Positions 50,259 through 58,569 of a DNA stretch of 64,000 nt are shown piece after piece; position 1 is the first letter of the stretch; each line of letters starts with the position of its first letter. The notes beneath the pieces are model-generated. The model worked only from the letters and a program-made list of their open reading frames with translations. It was not told the DNA's origin and did no database searches. The translations under genes were made by a program, and so were the position numbers. Source of the DNA: Lachnospiraceae bacterium (GTDB lineage: Bacteria; Bacillota; Clostridia; Lachnospirales; Lachnospiraceae); the NCBI GenBank assembly GCA_021203205.1, contig JAJQBQ010000053.1, forward strand, positions 96,154 to 160,153, read 5' to 3'.

Positions 50259-51551
50259 ATGAAAACGTACGCAGAGCTGAGCAAAAGTGAACTGGAAGAG
50301 CTTGAGAAGAAACTTCTGGAAAAGTATGCGAAGGTACAGGAACAGGGTATGAAGCTGGATATGTCCAGGGGCAAGCCCTCGACGGCACAGCTGGATTTGT
50401 CTGTCACCATGCTGGATATGGTAAACAGCGGTTCCGATTTCATGAGCAATGACGGCACGGACTGCAGAAACTACGGGATTCTGGACGGCATCCCGGAGGC
50501 GAAGCAGATGATGGCGGACGTGTTTGAATGTCCGGCGGATCAGGTGATCGTGTACGGAACTTCGAGTTTGAATATTATGTACGACACCGTGTCCCGCAGC
50601 TATACCCACGGCGTCATGGGAAATACACCCTGGTGCAAGCTGGACAGTGTAAAGTTTCTTTGCCCGGTGCCGGGGTATGACCGCCACTTTGGCATCACGG
50701 AATTCTTTGGGATCGAGATGATCAATGTGCCCATGACAGAGGAAGGCCCGGACATGGATATGGTGGAGGAGCTGGTGGCTTCCGATGAGGCCATCAAGGG
50801 AATCTGGTGCGTTCCGAAGTACCAGAATCCGACCGGCATCTCCTATTCCGCCGAGACGGTGCACCGCTTTGCGAACCTGAAGCCGGCGGCAAAGGATTTC
50901 CGCATTTACTGGGACAACGCTTATGCTATTCACCATCTGTATGAGGACAAGGATATGCAGGATCAGATCCCGAATATTCTGGACGAGTGCGAAGCAGCGG
51001 GAAATCCGGATCTGGTGTATCAGTTCGCTTCCACTTCAAAAATCACATTCCCGGGCGCGGGAATCGCGGCTTTTTCCGCCTCGAAGGCAAACCTGGAGGA
51101 TGTGAAAAAGCAGATGAAATTCCAGACCATCGGCCATGATAAGCTGAACCAGCTGCGCCACCGCCGTTTCTTCGGCGACCACGACGGTCTCATGGCCCAC
51201 ATGATGAAGCATGCGGAAATTATGCGTCCGAAATTTGAGCTGGTGGAACAGTCTCTGCGCACGGGTCTCGGCGACCTGGGGATCGCCACCTGGACCGCAC
51301 CGAAGGGCGGCTATTTTATCTCTCTGGATGTGCTGGACGGCTGTGCGAAGCGCGTCGTGGCTCTCTGCAAGGATGCCGGCATGATTCTGACCGGCGCCGG
51401 AGCAACCTACCCCTACGGGAAAGACCCCCGCGACTGCAACATCCGCATCGCGCCGTCTTACCCGACCATTGAAGAGCTTGGCGAAGCCTGCAAGGTGCTG
51501 GTGCTGTGCGTGAAGCTGGCATCGGTGGAGAAGCTGCTGGCGGATAAATAA
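50259..51551 (+). CDS. aspartate-type aminotransferase (class I, PF12897-like)
   Basis: PLP-dependent aminotransferase of the subgroup often named aspartate or MocR-like aminotransferase, likely making aspartate from oxaloacetate and glutamate. 430 residues from ATG 50259 (MKTYAELSKSELEEL), eight bases after AAGGAGGA. PLP lysine K261 in FASTSKITFPGAG. MSRGKPS, GTSSLNIMYDTVS, KYQNPTGISYS and YWDNAYAIHHL are the cofactor-binding segments. Next come a TrmB regulator and lysA, suggesting an aspartate-to-lysine setting. No helix-turn-helix is fused, so it is not itself a MocR regulator. Substrate inferred. Confidence 0.88.
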   Translation: MKTYAELSKSELEELEKKLLEKYAKVQEQGMKLDMSRGKPSTAQLDLSVTMLDMVNSGSDFMSNDGTDCRNYGILDGIPEAKQMMADVFECPADQVIVYGTSSLNIMYDTVSRSYTHGVMGNTPWCKLDSVKFLCPVPGYDRHFGITEFFGIEMINVPMTEEGPDMDMVEELVASDEAIKGIWCVPKYQNPTGISYSAETVHRFANLKPAAKDFRIYWDNAYAIHHLYEDKDMQDQIPNILDECEAAGNPDLVYQFASTSKITFPGAGIAAFSASKANLEDVKKQMKFQTIGHDKLNQLRHRRFFGDHDGLMAHMMKHAEIMRPKFELVEQSLRTGLGDLGIATWTAPKGGYFISLDVLDGCAKRVVALCKDAGMILTGAGATYPYGKDPRDCNIRIAPSYPTIEELGEACKVLVLCVKLASVEKLLADK

Positions 51552-51589
51552 AGTGAAAGGGTTTTACATTTACGAGAGAAGAGGTACGA

Positions 51590-52267
51590 ATGGATAATAT
51601 TGACCGGCTGGTAGAATTTGGACTGACAAGACAGGAAGCGACATTGTATATCTCCCTCTGCACAGAGGGAGAGCTTACCGGGTATGAGGCCTCCAAGGTG
51701 ACGGGCATCTCCCGCTCGAACGCGTACAATGCGCTCGCTTCGCTTGTGGAAAAGGGGGCGGCGAACGTCGTCGACGGCTCCGTGACGAAGTATGTCCCGG
51801 TGTCGTTTGACGAATTTTGTACGGGCAAGCTGCACTACCTCGAACAGATCCGTGAGGAACTGATCCAGAACGCGCCGCCGGTCAAAATTGCCACCGAAAG
51901 TTATGTCACCATCACCGGGGATCGGCAGATCAGGGATAAACTGGTCTGGCTGTTGCTGCAGACGAAGGAGCGGGTGTATCTGATTCTCACGGCACAGTGG
52001 GTGAGTTATGTAAAGGATATTCTCTTAGATATGCACCGGCGCGGTATCCGCATTTTACTGATCACGGAGCCCGGGGTGAAGCTGCCGGGCATTCGTACCT
52101 ATTATGCCAGAGGCATGGATCACCAGCTTTCCGCGATTGTAGACGACCAGTATGTCCTGGACGGGGACACGGGAAGTGACTATGCCACCTGCCTGTTTTC
52201 CGGGAAAAAAGAACTGGCAGAGGTATTTAAAGACTCACTGCGGACGAAAATTAAATTTTTTGATTAA
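51590..52267 (+). CDS. TrmB-family transcriptional regulator
   Basis: 225 residues. N-terminal winged helix (about 5-70: LVEFGLTRQEATLYISLCTEGELTGYEASKVTGISRSNAYNALASLVEKGAANVV) is the TrmB HTH, followed by a linker helix and a C-terminal phospholipase-D-like/ligand domain (about 105-220). TrmB proteins are best known as sugar sensors in archaea; bacterial ones are poorly studied. Placed between the aminotransferase and lysA with gaps of about 38 bp on each side, it may be cotranscribed with them and tune them. Ligand unknown. Confidence 0.87.
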   Translation: MDNIDRLVEFGLTRQEATLYISLCTEGELTGYEASKVTGISRSNAYNALASLVEKGAANVVDGSVTKYVPVSFDEFCTGKLHYLEQIREELIQNAPPVKIATESYVTITGDRQIRDKLVWLLLQTKERVYLILTAQWVSYVKDILLDMHRRGIRILLITEPGVKLPGIRTYYARGMDHQLSAIVDDQYVLDGDTGSDYATCLFSGKKELAEVFKDSLRTKIKFFD

Positions 52268-52302
52268 TAGCGTTATAAATAATACTTTCATAAGGAGCCT
52301 GA

Positions 52303-53556
52303 ATGGATAAGAAACCCTTTGTTACACTGGATTTACTGAAAGAAATAGATAAAACTTACTCCACGCCCTACCACATTTACGATGAAGCCGGCATGCGCAA
52401 AAACGCGGAGGAACTGTATTCCGCCTTCTCCTGGAATCCGGGTTACCGCGAGTACTTTGCCGTGAAGGCAACCCCGACTCCGGCGATCTTAAAACTTTTT
52501 AAGGACTGCGGCTGCGGTCTGGACTGCTCCTCTCTGACGGAGCTGATGCTGGCGGAGCGGATCGGAATCACAGGGGATAAAATCATGTTTTCCTCCAACG
52601 CAACTCCGGCAGAGGAATTTGTGTATGCAGCGAAACTCGGTGCCACCATCAACCTGGATGATTTTACCCATATAGCGTTTTTAAAGAAAGTCGCGGGAAT
52701 CCCTGAGACCATCTGCTGCCGTTATAATCCCGGCGGAGTCTTTGTGCTGGATAACGGCATTATGGATCATCCGGCCGACGCAAAATACGGCTTTACAAAA
52801 GAGCAGATGATCGAGGGATTTCGTATTTTGAAGCAGGAAGGCGTGAAAAACTTCGGAATTCACTCGTTCCTTGCATCCAACACGGTCACAAACGCGTATT
52901 ATCCGGCCCTTGCGCGGGTACTGTTTGAACTGGCGGTGGAATTAAAGGAAAAAACCGGCGCCCATATTACCTTCATCAACCTGTCCGGTGGAATCGGCAT
53001 CCCATACCGGCCGGATCAGGAGAAAAATGATATCTTCCGGATTGCCGAGGGGGTTCGCCAGGCGTATGAAGAAGTACTTGTGCCGAACGGCATGGGCGAT
53101 GTCGCCATCTACACGGAGCTGGGGCGTTACATGACCGGCCCCTACGGCCACCTGGTGACGAAGGCAGTCCATGAGAAGCATATATATAAGGAATATATCG
53201 GCTGTGACGCCTGCGCTGCCAACCTGATGCGACCGGCCATGTACGGCGCTTACCACCACATTACCGTGATGGGCAAAGAAGATGTGCCCTGTGACCACAA
53301 ATACGATATCACCGGGTCGCTGTGCGAAAACAATGACAAGTTCGCCATTGATCGCATGCTTCCCAAAATCGAGATCGGGGATTTTCTGGTTATCCATGAT
53401 ACCGGTGCCCACGGTTTTTCGATGGGTTATAACTACAATGGCAGACTCCGCAGCGCGGAACTGCTTCTGAAAACCGATGGCAGTGTGGAGATGATCCGCC
53501 GTGCGGAAACGCCGGAGGATTACTTTGCCACAATGATTTTCCAGACAGATAAATAG
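52303..53556 (+). CDS. lysA: diaminopimelate decarboxylase-like PLP enzyme
   Basis: Fold-type III PLP decarboxylase, last step of lysine synthesis. 417 residues. PLP lysine K55 in YFAVKATPTPAIL; FFSSNATP-like and FGIHSFLASNT sheets; NLSGGIGIPYRP; ELGRYMTGP; and GSLCENNDKFA, where Cys/Glu-Asn replaces the more common CESSD of classic LysA. DTGAHGFSMGYNYNGRLR closes the site. AAGGAG precedes the ATG. The variant active-site loop means that other meso-DAP-like or polyamine precursors cannot be excluded, but LysA is most likely given the length and the aspartate-family neighbour. Confidence 0.85.
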   Translation: MDKKPFVTLDLLKEIDKTYSTPYHIYDEAGMRKNAEELYSAFSWNPGYREYFAVKATPTPAILKLFKDCGCGLDCSSLTELMLAERIGITGDKIMFSSNATPAEEFVYAAKLGATINLDDFTHIAFLKKVAGIPETICCRYNPGGVFVLDNGIMDHPADAKYGFTKEQMIEGFRILKQEGVKNFGIHSFLASNTVTNAYYPALARVLFELAVELKEKTGAHITFINLSGGIGIPYRPDQEKNDIFRIAEGVRQAYEEVLVPNGMGDVAIYTELGRYMTGPYGHLVTKAVHEKHIYKEYIGCDACAANLMRPAMYGAYHHITVMGKEDVPCDHKYDITGSLCENNDKFAIDRMLPKIEIGDFLVIHDTGAHGFSMGYNYNGRLRSAELLLKTDGSVEMIRRAETPEDYFATMIFQTDK

Positions 53557-53573
53557 AATGGGGGTTTCTTCCA

Positions 53574-55019
53574 ATGAAAAAAACAGTCCGCGAGATTGCG
53601 AGAAGAAAAAATTTGCCTGCAAACCTTCCGCGCTACACGGAAGGAATGATGGGGCGCTACCTGGAGTTTTCGGCAGTACGTCTGGCGCTGAATTACCATG
53701 TTTTCTGCGATATGCAGCGGGACAGGGCGGGGAAAGCAGAGGCCTGCGATGACGTGCTTTCCCGGTTTTATGATGCTATGGAGCGCATCCCGGGTATCCT
53801 GGAGACGGAAACGGTCAGACCGGAAGAGATCGGCCTGCTTCAGGCTGACGTGGAATCTCTGCGCGGTATCGTAACCGATCGCATGCAGGTACTCACCTCT
53901 TACACGGACATTTTCCATCTGTATGAGTATGTGTTGAATCGTGTAGAGTATCGCTTTCGCGAGGGCGGACTGCCGGAAAACTACAGCGATGAAGCTTTTT
54001 GCCGGGAGATCATGAAATATATTGTGCGCGATGAGGAAGCCGCGGAAGTAAACCGCAAAATCGGCGAAATTCTCGGACAGCTCCCGATTCGACTGACCAA
54101 ACAGAAATTTTTCGAACTTCTGGATGCCGGTCTCTCGACCTACATGGGGACGGACCGCAGCGGTTTTGACGACTTCCTTTACATGATCCGCATGAGTGCG
54201 ATGCTCGAGGAGCCGCAGACCGTCTCCGGGGAATTCGCGCACCTGAATCTGGCGAAGGAAGAATTCCGCGTTTGCGACTACGCAAATATCACTGAGGAAG
54301 AATACAGGCATCTCGCCGGGCGGATGAAAGAGATTTCGGATGATCTGAATGAAACCAGCGAGCAGTACACGCTCCTGATGGAACAGTTGAATGATATCTA
54401 TGTTATTCTGAAGTCCTGTGGAGCGAAAACGCAGGCGGATGCGGAGGTTCTTAAGGCCTGTGAAAATATTATACGGAGTTCGAAGGATCCCGCATATGCC
54501 TCAGATGATTCAGATGCAAAGGACGAAACTCCGGAAAGCGACCTGAGGGAAGATATGCTCGACCGTCTGGTTTCCCTGGAGGGTGTCCAGGAAAGCATTT
54601 CCGAGGAACTTAACACATACGGATATCTGGTGACCGATCTGTATGACGGTGATCAGGACGCGCTTAAGAGCCTGGGCTTTCTGGAAACGTTTCATGACCT
54701 GAAGGATATGGAAAATCTCACGTCAAGCAGCATATTTGTAAACCTCGATGCAAAAGATGCGGGAGAAATTGCGGTTGACGAGGATTATATCGCACAAAAA
54801 AAGGAAATATTACACAGGGATATAGAAAATCTGTTTTCGGTCAATTCCAGGCTTGTCCGCAGAGCCGTCATGGCCACCGTGATCTCCCAGCTGCCGGTAT
54901 TCTTTGAAAATCTGAATGCCATGCAGGACTTTGTCTACAGTTCTCTCGCGCAGTGCAGAGACGAAGCGGAGAAGATTGCCTGCGTTGAGGTGATTTCCTC
55001 TATTTTGACGGAAAGTTAA
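53574..55019 (+). CDS. uncharacterised 481-residue acidic protein
   Basis: Not recognised. 481 residues, cytosolic (no signal or membrane segment), rich in Glu/Asp and predicted mainly helical. The N-terminus is basic (MKKTVREIARRKNLPANLPR). A coiled-coil-like stretch lies near 245-290 (YRHLAGRMKEISDDLNETSEQYTLLMEQLND), then an acidic linker near 318-335 (SDDSDAKDETPESD) and a second helical block. No catalytic motif stands out. GGGGGTTTCTTCC precedes ATG 53574. Begins 17 bp after lysA and is followed by a small unknown gene and a DUF2953 gene, perhaps one operon reaching ytfJ. Confidence 0.7.
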   Translation: MKKTVREIARRKNLPANLPRYTEGMMGRYLEFSAVRLALNYHVFCDMQRDRAGKAEACDDVLSRFYDAMERIPGILETETVRPEEIGLLQADVESLRGIVTDRMQVLTSYTDIFHLYEYVLNRVEYRFREGGLPENYSDEAFCREIMKYIVRDEEAAEVNRKIGEILGQLPIRLTKQKFFELLDAGLSTYMGTDRSGFDDFLYMIRMSAMLEEPQTVSGEFAHLNLAKEEFRVCDYANITEEEYRHLAGRMKEISDDLNETSEQYTLLMEQLNDIYVILKSCGAKTQADAEVLKACENIIRSSKDPAYASDDSDAKDETPESDLREDMLDRLVSLEGVQESISEELNTYGYLVTDLYDGDQDALKSLGFLETFHDLKDMENLTSSSIFVNLDAKDAGEIAVDEDYIAQKKEILHRDIENLFSVNSRLVRRAVMATVISQLPVFFENLNAMQDFVYSSLAQCRDEAEKIACVEVISSILTES

Positions 55020-55101
55020 TGTTGTTTCTTTTCTGATGCATGCCCGGGGATGGAAGGCTGTAGCGCTGACGGTATCCGCAAGGCAGGCATGGGAGTTTGC
55101 T

Positions 55102-55419
55102 ATGGTTGAATGGAGTAAGCATCTGTATGTAGGCGCGGAAGCCGGAAAGAAAAAGCACAGATATCAGAAGGATGTGGAGCGCGGAACATTTCGGCCCGGG
55201 CTCTATGTGATTACGCCTGCCGCTTCCGGGCGGGATCTTCTGGATATGATTCCGGCATATGAGCTGAACCAGCCCTTTTACCGGGATCGTCAAATTCGGA
55301 TCTACGGGCTTGCTCTGGGACGCGGTGAGGCGCTGGAACTTGTTCGCAGTCTCGTGACGGACTGTTACCTGAAAACCGGCGATTTTCAGATTGACGCGTG
55401 GCTGCAGACGCAGAAATAA
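55102..55419 (+). CDS. uncharacterised 105-residue protein
   Basis: Small soluble protein (MVEWSKHLYVGAEAGKKKHR...), rich in Tyr, Arg and Leu, with a central IYGLALGRGEALELVRSLVTDCYLKTGDF segment. Start placed at ATG 55102, with GGAG six bases upstream; an in-frame ATG at 55036 (127 residues) has a poorer site and an uncharacteristic N-terminus. No domain recognised. Position between two genes of unknown function, upstream of DUF2953/ytfJ, suggests a shared process. Confidence 0.65.
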   Translation: MVEWSKHLYVGAEAGKKKHRYQKDVERGTFRPGLYVITPAASGRDLLDMIPAYELNQPFYRDRQIRIYGLALGRGEALELVRSLVTDCYLKTGDFQIDAWLQTQK

Positions 55420-55453
55420 GTTGTAAGGATTGGGGGATTTACATACGGTTGGG

Positions 55454-56611
55454 ATGATTTTGCTCACTATCTTAAAAATCATTGGCATATGCATTCTTGT
55501 AATCCTTGCCATTTTGCTGCTGGTGTTGCTTGTATTGCTGTTTGTTCCGGTCAGGTATCGCTCTGTCGGGAAGCTCGGCGGGGAAGACAGGCGGGTTGCG
55601 GTGAAGGTCTCCTGGCTGGCATCCGCTATCTCTGCGGTTGTGGATTACCGGGACGGGAAACTGACCTGGGCCGTAAAAGTGTTTGGCTTCCGGATCCTGC
55701 CTGGCGGGAAGGATGGAAATAAGAATAATAGGCAGCACAGCACCGGCAAAGAAGAGCATGCCGCTGAAGACAGAGAAAGCCTTTCGGCTTCGGAAAAGAA
55801 GCATGCCACTGAAAAAAAACAAAAGTCTGATAATGATAAGACAGCTGAGAATGAACCGAACAAAAAAGAATCAGAAAAAAACGTTCGGGCAACCGATCAG
55901 AATGCAGGAGAGAGTTCCGGAGACGAGTTGCTTATAACACCGGACAGCAGTGTTACGACAGAAGAAGAAAGTGCTTGCGGCAATCTGAACCCCGGAAAAG
56001 CGACGGATGACGCAGTCATATACTGTAATCATTCAAATGAAGATGAGAATAAGGAAAGCGATGTTCCTGCAGAAAATACCGACACAACCGAAAAAGAGAA
56101 ACTCTCCGTCTTTGCCCGGCTCTTCCGCGAAATCTCGCATTTTTTCCGGAGAGTCAGGGAAAGATTTCAATATATACGGAAACAACTGCTCCATATTCGG
56201 GAGAGACTGGAAAACTTTCGCAGAAGACTTAAGGAAAACCGAAGAAAGGCGGAGCGCTGGAAAAAGTTTTACGACATGGAGGAAACCCGCGTCACCCTGG
56301 GGATGCTAAAGTCAGAGGCGATAAAACTGATCCGTTATCTGCTGCCCACCGGAATCCGGGCCAGGGTTCATTTTGGGTTCGAAGATCCGGCGGACACAGG
56401 AATGGTATTGGGCGCGATCAGTGCAATTTACGGTTTCTTTCCGAAGGGAATCCGTCTGGAACCGGATTTTGAAAAGCGTGTTCTGGAGGGCGAATGGAAA
56501 TTGCGCGGCAGAATCCGCCTGGTTTATTTCCTGAGGCTTGCGCTGCGGCTGCTGTTAAAGCGCGAAAATCGTGTGACTTACCGAAGATTTCAAAAACTGC
56601 GTAAAATGTAA
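55454..56611 (+). CDS. DUF2953-domain membrane protein
   Basis: 385 residues from ATG 55454 (MILLTILKIIGICILVIL); a TTG at 55430 in frame is possible but its AAGGA abuts the codon. One N-terminal membrane helix (about 5-30), a first conserved block (VPVRYRSVGKLGG...VKVFGFRILPG), a long hydrophilic Lys/Glu/Asp/Asn-rich insert (about 85-225), basic helices (about 230-275), then the DUF2953 core (RVTLGMLKSEAIKLIRYLLP...VHFGFEDPADTGMVLGAISAIYGF). DUF2953 genes sit next to ytfJ in many spore formers (B. subtilis ytfI), so a sporulation role is likely. The insert is far longer than in Bacillus relatives. Confidence 0.85.
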   Translation: MILLTILKIIGICILVILAILLLVLLVLLFVPVRYRSVGKLGGEDRRVAVKVSWLASAISAVVDYRDGKLTWAVKVFGFRILPGGKDGNKNNRQHSTGKEEHAAEDRESLSASEKKHATEKKQKSDNDKTAENEPNKKESEKNVRATDQNAGESSGDELLITPDSSVTTEEESACGNLNPGKATDDAVIYCNHSNEDENKESDVPAENTDTTEKEKLSVFARLFREISHFFRRVRERFQYIRKQLLHIRERLENFRRRLKENRRKAERWKKFYDMEETRVTLGMLKSEAIKLIRYLLPTGIRARVHFGFEDPADTGMVLGAISAIYGFFPKGIRLEPDFEKRVLEGEWKLRGRIRLVYFLRLALRLLLKRENRVTYRRFQKLRKM

Positions 56612-56638
56612 TTTCAAAATAATGGAGGTGCAGCTATT

Positions 56639-57070
56639 ATGGCAGAAAGCAATTTCAGTACGACAGTGAACTCCCTGTTTCAGGGGATGGAGAATTTTAT
56701 CACAACGAAGACCGTAGTGGGGGAGCCGATTCGCCTTGACGACGGCACGGTAATTCTGCCGCTGGCAGATGCATCCTTTGGCATGGGTGCCGGAGCCTGG
56801 ACGGGAAAAGACAAAAATAACGACGGCGGCGGAGTTGGCGGAAAGATGCAGTCCTCTGCGGTTCTGGTCATCCACGACGGCCAGTCAAGGCTTATCAATT
56901 TGAAATATCAGGAGAGCACGTCAAAAATTGTGGACATGATTCCTGATATTATCGATAAAGTAAAAGCCATGTTTGGTAAAGCGGATGCGACAGAAGAGCC
57001 GGTTTCCGAGCAGGCTTCCGAAGCCGGCGCGGCCTCCGAGGCGGGAGAATCCTCCGAGACAGCCGAATAA
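56639..57070 (+). CDS. ytfJ: sporulation protein YtfJ (GerW family)
   Basis: 143 residues; YtfJ/GerW is made in the forespore and is needed for normal germination in some Bacilli. Core: FSTTVNSLFQGMENFITTKTVVGEPIRLDDGTVILPLADASFGMGAG, then a Gly/Asn/Lys loop (GKDKNNDGGGVGGKM), and VLVIHDGQSRLINLK. A C-terminal Ala/Glu/Ser tail (about 118-143) is variable. GGAGGTG precedes the ATG. Follows the DUF2953 gene by 27 bp, as in other spore formers; the pair implies this organism can sporulate or descends from one that could. Confidence 0.92.
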   Translation: MAESNFSTTVNSLFQGMENFITTKTVVGEPIRLDDGTVILPLADASFGMGAGAWTGKDKNNDGGGVGGKMQSSAVLVIHDGQSRLINLKYQESTSKIVDMIPDIIDKVKAMFGKADATEEPVSEQASEAGAASEAGESSETAE

Positions 57071-57112
57071 GCCGTCATAGATCGAAGTCAACGCGAAACC
57101 AAAATATTATTA

Positions 57113-57144
57113 CCCCGCTGAGGTGTGAGGCACCGGCAGCGGGG
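57113..57144 (+). terminator. terminator after ytfJ
   Basis: CCCCGCTG (57113-57120) pairs with CAGCGGGG (57137-57144); GCTTTGCTTT follows. Confidence 0.75.
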
Positions 57145-57201
57145 GCTTTGCTTTGAGAGGACTTAAGTCATGTATTATAGGGAATGAGAGGAGTACATTA
57201 T

Positions 57202-58422
57202 ATGAATAAAAAAGAAATTGCTTCCATCCGCAAAACCATGAACGCGGATAAAACAACCGCCCAGACGCTGTGCGTCTGCCATGTAAATATAGACCGGGAG
57301 GTGACAATGTTTCCCTCCAGGTACTTCGGCCGGATTCCGGAGGAAGAGGCAGATCAGTATCTGGAATTGTTCCGGAAGGTTTTTTCCGGAAAGATTGGAA
57401 CAAATCTTCACACACTGCATCTGCCGACGGCGGAGGCCGGTCAGGATGAGACACAGGATCTTCTGTACCGTTGTCTGAAGGAAAAATGCAGTGATGAGGA
57501 CTCTGTGGAAGAATTATTTGCGGCCATCGCGGAGAATTATCCGCTGGATATTCCTTATTGCATCCTTGCGCTGTATGCGGAGCTCGATGTGTTCACGCCG
57601 CAGGGAGAGGACGCTTTCGATGGAGGAGAGCAGGAGTCCGAGAATGTCTTCCCGCACATGGTCATCTGTCTCTGTCCGATTGCGGTCTCGAAGCCTTCTC
57701 TGGTTTGCCGTGAAGGGGCCAGAACCATCGATAATCTTTCTCCGGCAACGCTTATCTCCAAACCGGTGTTCGGTTTCCTGTACCCGGCGTTTCATGACGG
57801 CGGTGCGGACATTCACAATGTGCTGTTTTACATGAAGAAGCAGGGAGAGCCGGAAGAGGTGCTGATCCGTGACATGTTTGGCTGCGATCCGCCTCTCACG
57901 GAGACGGCCGTGAGAGGCGGTTTCGAGACGCTGGTGGCGGCTTCCCTGGAGGAATCCTGTTCCTTTGAAACCGTGGCGGCTATACAGAATGAGATTGCAG
58001 CTCTCGCGGAAGAAGCCGAAGATGAAGAATCAAACCTGATCGGCAAAGAGCAGCTCCGCGGTATTCTGGCGGGACACATGCCCAGGAGATCGAAACAGGG
58101 AGCGGAAGATGATTTGAGAAATGATTCAGAAGAGGCCTCCGAGGAGTATCCGGAAAGATATTCGGAATCCGGCTCTGAGCCTTCGAATAAATTCAGCGCC
58201 TTTGATGAGGTGTACGGGGAAACTTTCCGCGACGGCGGGATTCCGCTCTCGCAGGTGGTGCCTGCGAAAGTCACGGTGAAATCCTCGGATATTATGATTA
58301 CGTGTCCTCCTGAGTTATCCGGACATATCACGGTCGGGGAAGTGGACGGGGAGCCCTGTATCATAGTCCGTCCGAACGGCGGTGTGACGCTGAACGGGAT
58401 ACCGATTCGCATGAGAGAATGA
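57202..58422 (+). CDS. DUF4317 domain-containing protein
   Basis: 406-residue protein of the DUF4317 family, common in Lachnospiraceae and relatives, function unknown. Starts MNKKEIASIRKTMNADKTTAQTLCVCHVN, the typical N-terminus, eight bases after AGAGGAG; the open frame at 57184 includes that ribosome site. Mostly soluble alpha/beta, with an acidic variable region (about 305-335) and a C-terminal beta-rich part with SDIMITCPPELSGHITVGEVDG. No catalytic motif recognised. Single gene, with terminators on both sides. Confidence 0.85.
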   Translation: MNKKEIASIRKTMNADKTTAQTLCVCHVNIDREVTMFPSRYFGRIPEEEADQYLELFRKVFSGKIGTNLHTLHLPTAEAGQDETQDLLYRCLKEKCSDEDSVEELFAAIAENYPLDIPYCILALYAELDVFTPQGEDAFDGGEQESENVFPHMVICLCPIAVSKPSLVCREGARTIDNLSPATLISKPVFGFLYPAFHDGGADIHNVLFYMKKQGEPEEVLIRDMFGCDPPLTETAVRGGFETLVAASLEESCSFETVAAIQNEIAALAEEAEDEESNLIGKEQLRGILAGHMPRRSKQGAEDDLRNDSEEASEEYPERYSESGSEPSNKFSAFDEVYGETFRDGGIPLSQVVPAKVTVKSSDIMITCPPELSGHITVGEVDGEPCIIVRPNGGVTLNGIPIRMRE

Positions 58423-58478
58423 TGTCTGCTGTTTGCAATAACGCTAAATACATATGAGGATACCGGTAACAGTGTAAA

Positions 58479-58517
58479 ATATGCCGAATCAGGTTGCAAA
58501 AAACTGATTCGGCATAT
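58479..58517. terminator. bidirectional terminator
   Basis: ATATGCCGAATCAG (58479-58492) and its exact complement (58504-58517) between convergent genes. Confidence 0.85.
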
Positions 58518-58569
58518 TGCTGTTCTGCAGCATAAAATCAGACTCCGGATTGCTCTTAGACAGGATTGT

